A DNA stretch of 14,459 bases from SIG350 sp964520895. Its GTDB lineage: Bacteria; Bacillota; Clostridia; TANB77; SIG350. The position numbers and the translations under genes are program-made. This document shows, one piece after another, positions 13,211-14,459 of the stretch. The DNA lies in contig CAZFOR010000034.1 in assembly GCA_964520895.1 (NCBI GenBank), forward strand, positions 1 to 14,459, written 5' to 3'. Positions within the stretch are counted from its first letter, which is position 1. Each line of letters starts with the position of its first letter. The notes beneath the pieces were generated by a model, which was given only the letters and a program-made list of their open reading frames with translations, searched no databases and had not been told where the DNA came from.

Positions 13211-14459
13211 TTGATAAAAACATTAAGTAAAAAATTCGATAAACTTCTAGATAAATACAAACTAGATAAAGCAGTTTTTATTACATATATATTTTTTCTT
13301 TTATCATTGTTTTTTGCAATAGATAGATTATATGAAATATTTTATATTATGATTGTAGGGGTTGCAACAACATATTGGCATCCATTTTTGTATGCCTTTG
13401 CAATAGCATGTCCTGCAATTTCTTTTGCTTATAGTTGTTCATCTAAGTTTGCAAAAACACCTAAACATAAAATTAAATTTGCTGTAATGGCAGCAATCTC
13501 AATATATATAACAGTATTATCTATGATGTTTGAATGGATAAACAAGATTATTTGGATTGTTTTAGTTAAACTTGAAAACTTTCCTTTTATTATAGAAAAT
13601 ATGCCAGAAGTAATATTGCCAGCTGTAAAATGGGGAACTTTTGTGGCTCCTCTATTTACAATACCTTTAGTAGTAAATTGGTATATAAATAAAATAAAAG
13701 ATGATTCAAAATACACTGATAGTATAGAAGATTATGCTGGTAGAGTTGGTCCAAAAGATTTTGTGGCCACAGGTCCATACACTTGTGACACTCAATTATG
13801 TATAGATGTTAAAACATCCAAACCAGTTGTTACACCTGAAAAAAGAAGATATGAATCAACATTAATACAAGGTGCTACTGGTACTGGTAAAACAGCTACA
13901 ATTGTTGAACCAATGTGTGCATATGATATCGAAAAGAAATTTTTCTTTAAAGAAATGTCAAAGGAATTAGGTTATCATGCTTTACGTACTGGTCTTGCAA
14001 AACTTAATAAACCTTTATCAAATGAGTTTCTAAACTATAATTTTTCATTATCATATTTAACACCAAACGAAAACAGATATGATGAATATTTAAAATTGGT
14101 AAATAAATTAGTTTTATATGAAGATAAAGAAAATAAACAAATATATTATAAGGATATTGGTCTTACATTAGTTGCACCAGATGCAGAATGTATAGGAAGA
14201 GTTAGAGAAGTTGCCTCATGCTATAATATGAAAGTTAATTATATTGATCCTTTAGATCCTACCTCTCTTGGTATGAATCCATTTATATTAGAAGATCCTG
14301 CACAAGTTGCAGTTATTATATCAACAGTACTAAAAGGAATGTACGAATCAGAAAATGGTGGAGAAAGTAATATTTTCTTTGCACAAGTTACACAACAAGC
14401 AATGGAAAACTTAACAATATTATTAAAAGTAATGTATCCTAGAATGAATAATGGTGCAA
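13211..14459 (+). CDS. Second VirD4/TraG-like coupling ATPase, 3' end outside the window
   Basis: An open frame of 416 codons with no stop, cut off by the window edge. It starts LIKTLSKKFDKLLDKYKLDK (TTG as Met). There are about four membrane helices in the first 160 residues: near 21-38, 44-75, 90-118 and 142-158. The ATPase part follows, with Walker A GATGTGKT at 221-228. A stretch at 318-327 (GLTLVAPDAE) sits in the place of the family's DPKGE motif, followed by the familiar INPF-type block DPTSLGMNPF at 349-358. Between Walker A and that block there are about 80 extra residues (roughly 240-317), an insertion not seen in the coupling ATPase at 7157-9103. The Walker B region lies beyond the edge. 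The protein is only distantly similar to that first ATPase, so the two are different subfamilies and not a recent duplication. Partner genes are probably to the right. Confidence 0.8.
   Translation, partial: MIKTLSKKFDKLLDKYKLDKAVFITYIFFLLSLFFAIDRLYEIFYIMIVGVATTYWHPFLYAFAIACPAISFAYSCSSKFAKTPKHKIKFAVMAAISIYITVLSMMFEWINKIIWIVLVKLENFPFIIENMPEVILPAVKWGTFVAPLFTIPLVVNWYINKIKDDSKYTDSIEDYAGRVGPKDFVATGPYTCDTQLCIDVKTSKPVVTPEKRRYESTLIQGATGTGKTATIVEPMCAYDIEKKFFFKEMSKELGYHALRTGLAKLNKPLSNEFLNYNFSLSYLTPNENRYDEYLKLVNKLVLYEDKENKQIYYKDIGLTLVAPDAECIGRVREVASCYNMKVNYIDPLDPTSLGMNPFILEDPAQVAVIISTVLKGMYESENGGESNIFFAQVTQQAMENLTILLKVMYPRMNNGA

Noticed and set aside
13429..13716. Minus-strand 95-codon frame.
   Set aside because: It lies wholly inside the second coupling ATPase gene, whose plus-strand protein has membrane helices and a Walker A motif further on; no ribosome site.

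Overview
The window reads as chromosomal DNA from a very AT-rich, low-GC Gram-positive bacterium, most likely a member of the Clostridia such as an uncultured gut lineage. The basis is the strong GGAGG ribosome sites, frequent TTG starts, TGG as the tryptophan codon (TGA is used as a stop), a pth-rng pair, and a prepilin of the clostridial type. The species is not identifiable from sequence alone.

Left part (1-5936, all minus strand): an orphan AlbA_2/ATPase-like regulator; a probable three-gene operon of an unknown protein with one C-terminal membrane helix, acpS and metG; and a 215-residue protein of unknown function with its own promoter and terminator. Centre left (6077-7103, plus strand): four small co-transcribed proteins (83, 51, 124 and 66 residues) that look like uncharacterised clostridial small proteins, possibly made during sporulation. 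A bidirectional terminator separates them from the next block.

Centre (7157-9914, minus strand): one promoter drives an unknown 168-residue protein, an 88-residue Lys/Ala/Thr/Pro-rich histone-tail-like protein and a VirD4/TraG-type coupling ATPase with an acidic tail. There is no relaxase or mating-channel gene beside them. Next come rng (an RNase E/G lacking the zinc-link) and pth, co-transcribed from a near-consensus sigma-A promoter. At the right edge (13211 onwards, plus strand) a second, divergent VirD4/TraG-like ATPase with a larger membrane domain begins and runs out of the window.

The most striking region is 11992-12985 (minus strand). It holds a prepilin-like surface protein whose C-terminus ends in a C-type-lectin-like segment. 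This segment is far more GC-rich than its surroundings, has many C-ending NNY codons, and is followed by a strong hairpin that is not a terminator. These are hallmarks of the variable region of a diversity-generating retroelement (DGR) target. A one-base deletion now separates the pilin part from the variable part. No reverse transcriptase or template repeat is visible here, so the DGR assignment is an inference and any machinery would have to act from elsewhere.

Several genes have an in-frame start codon slightly upstream of the start supported by the ribosome site; the supported starts are given (metG, acpS, pth, the prepilin and others).
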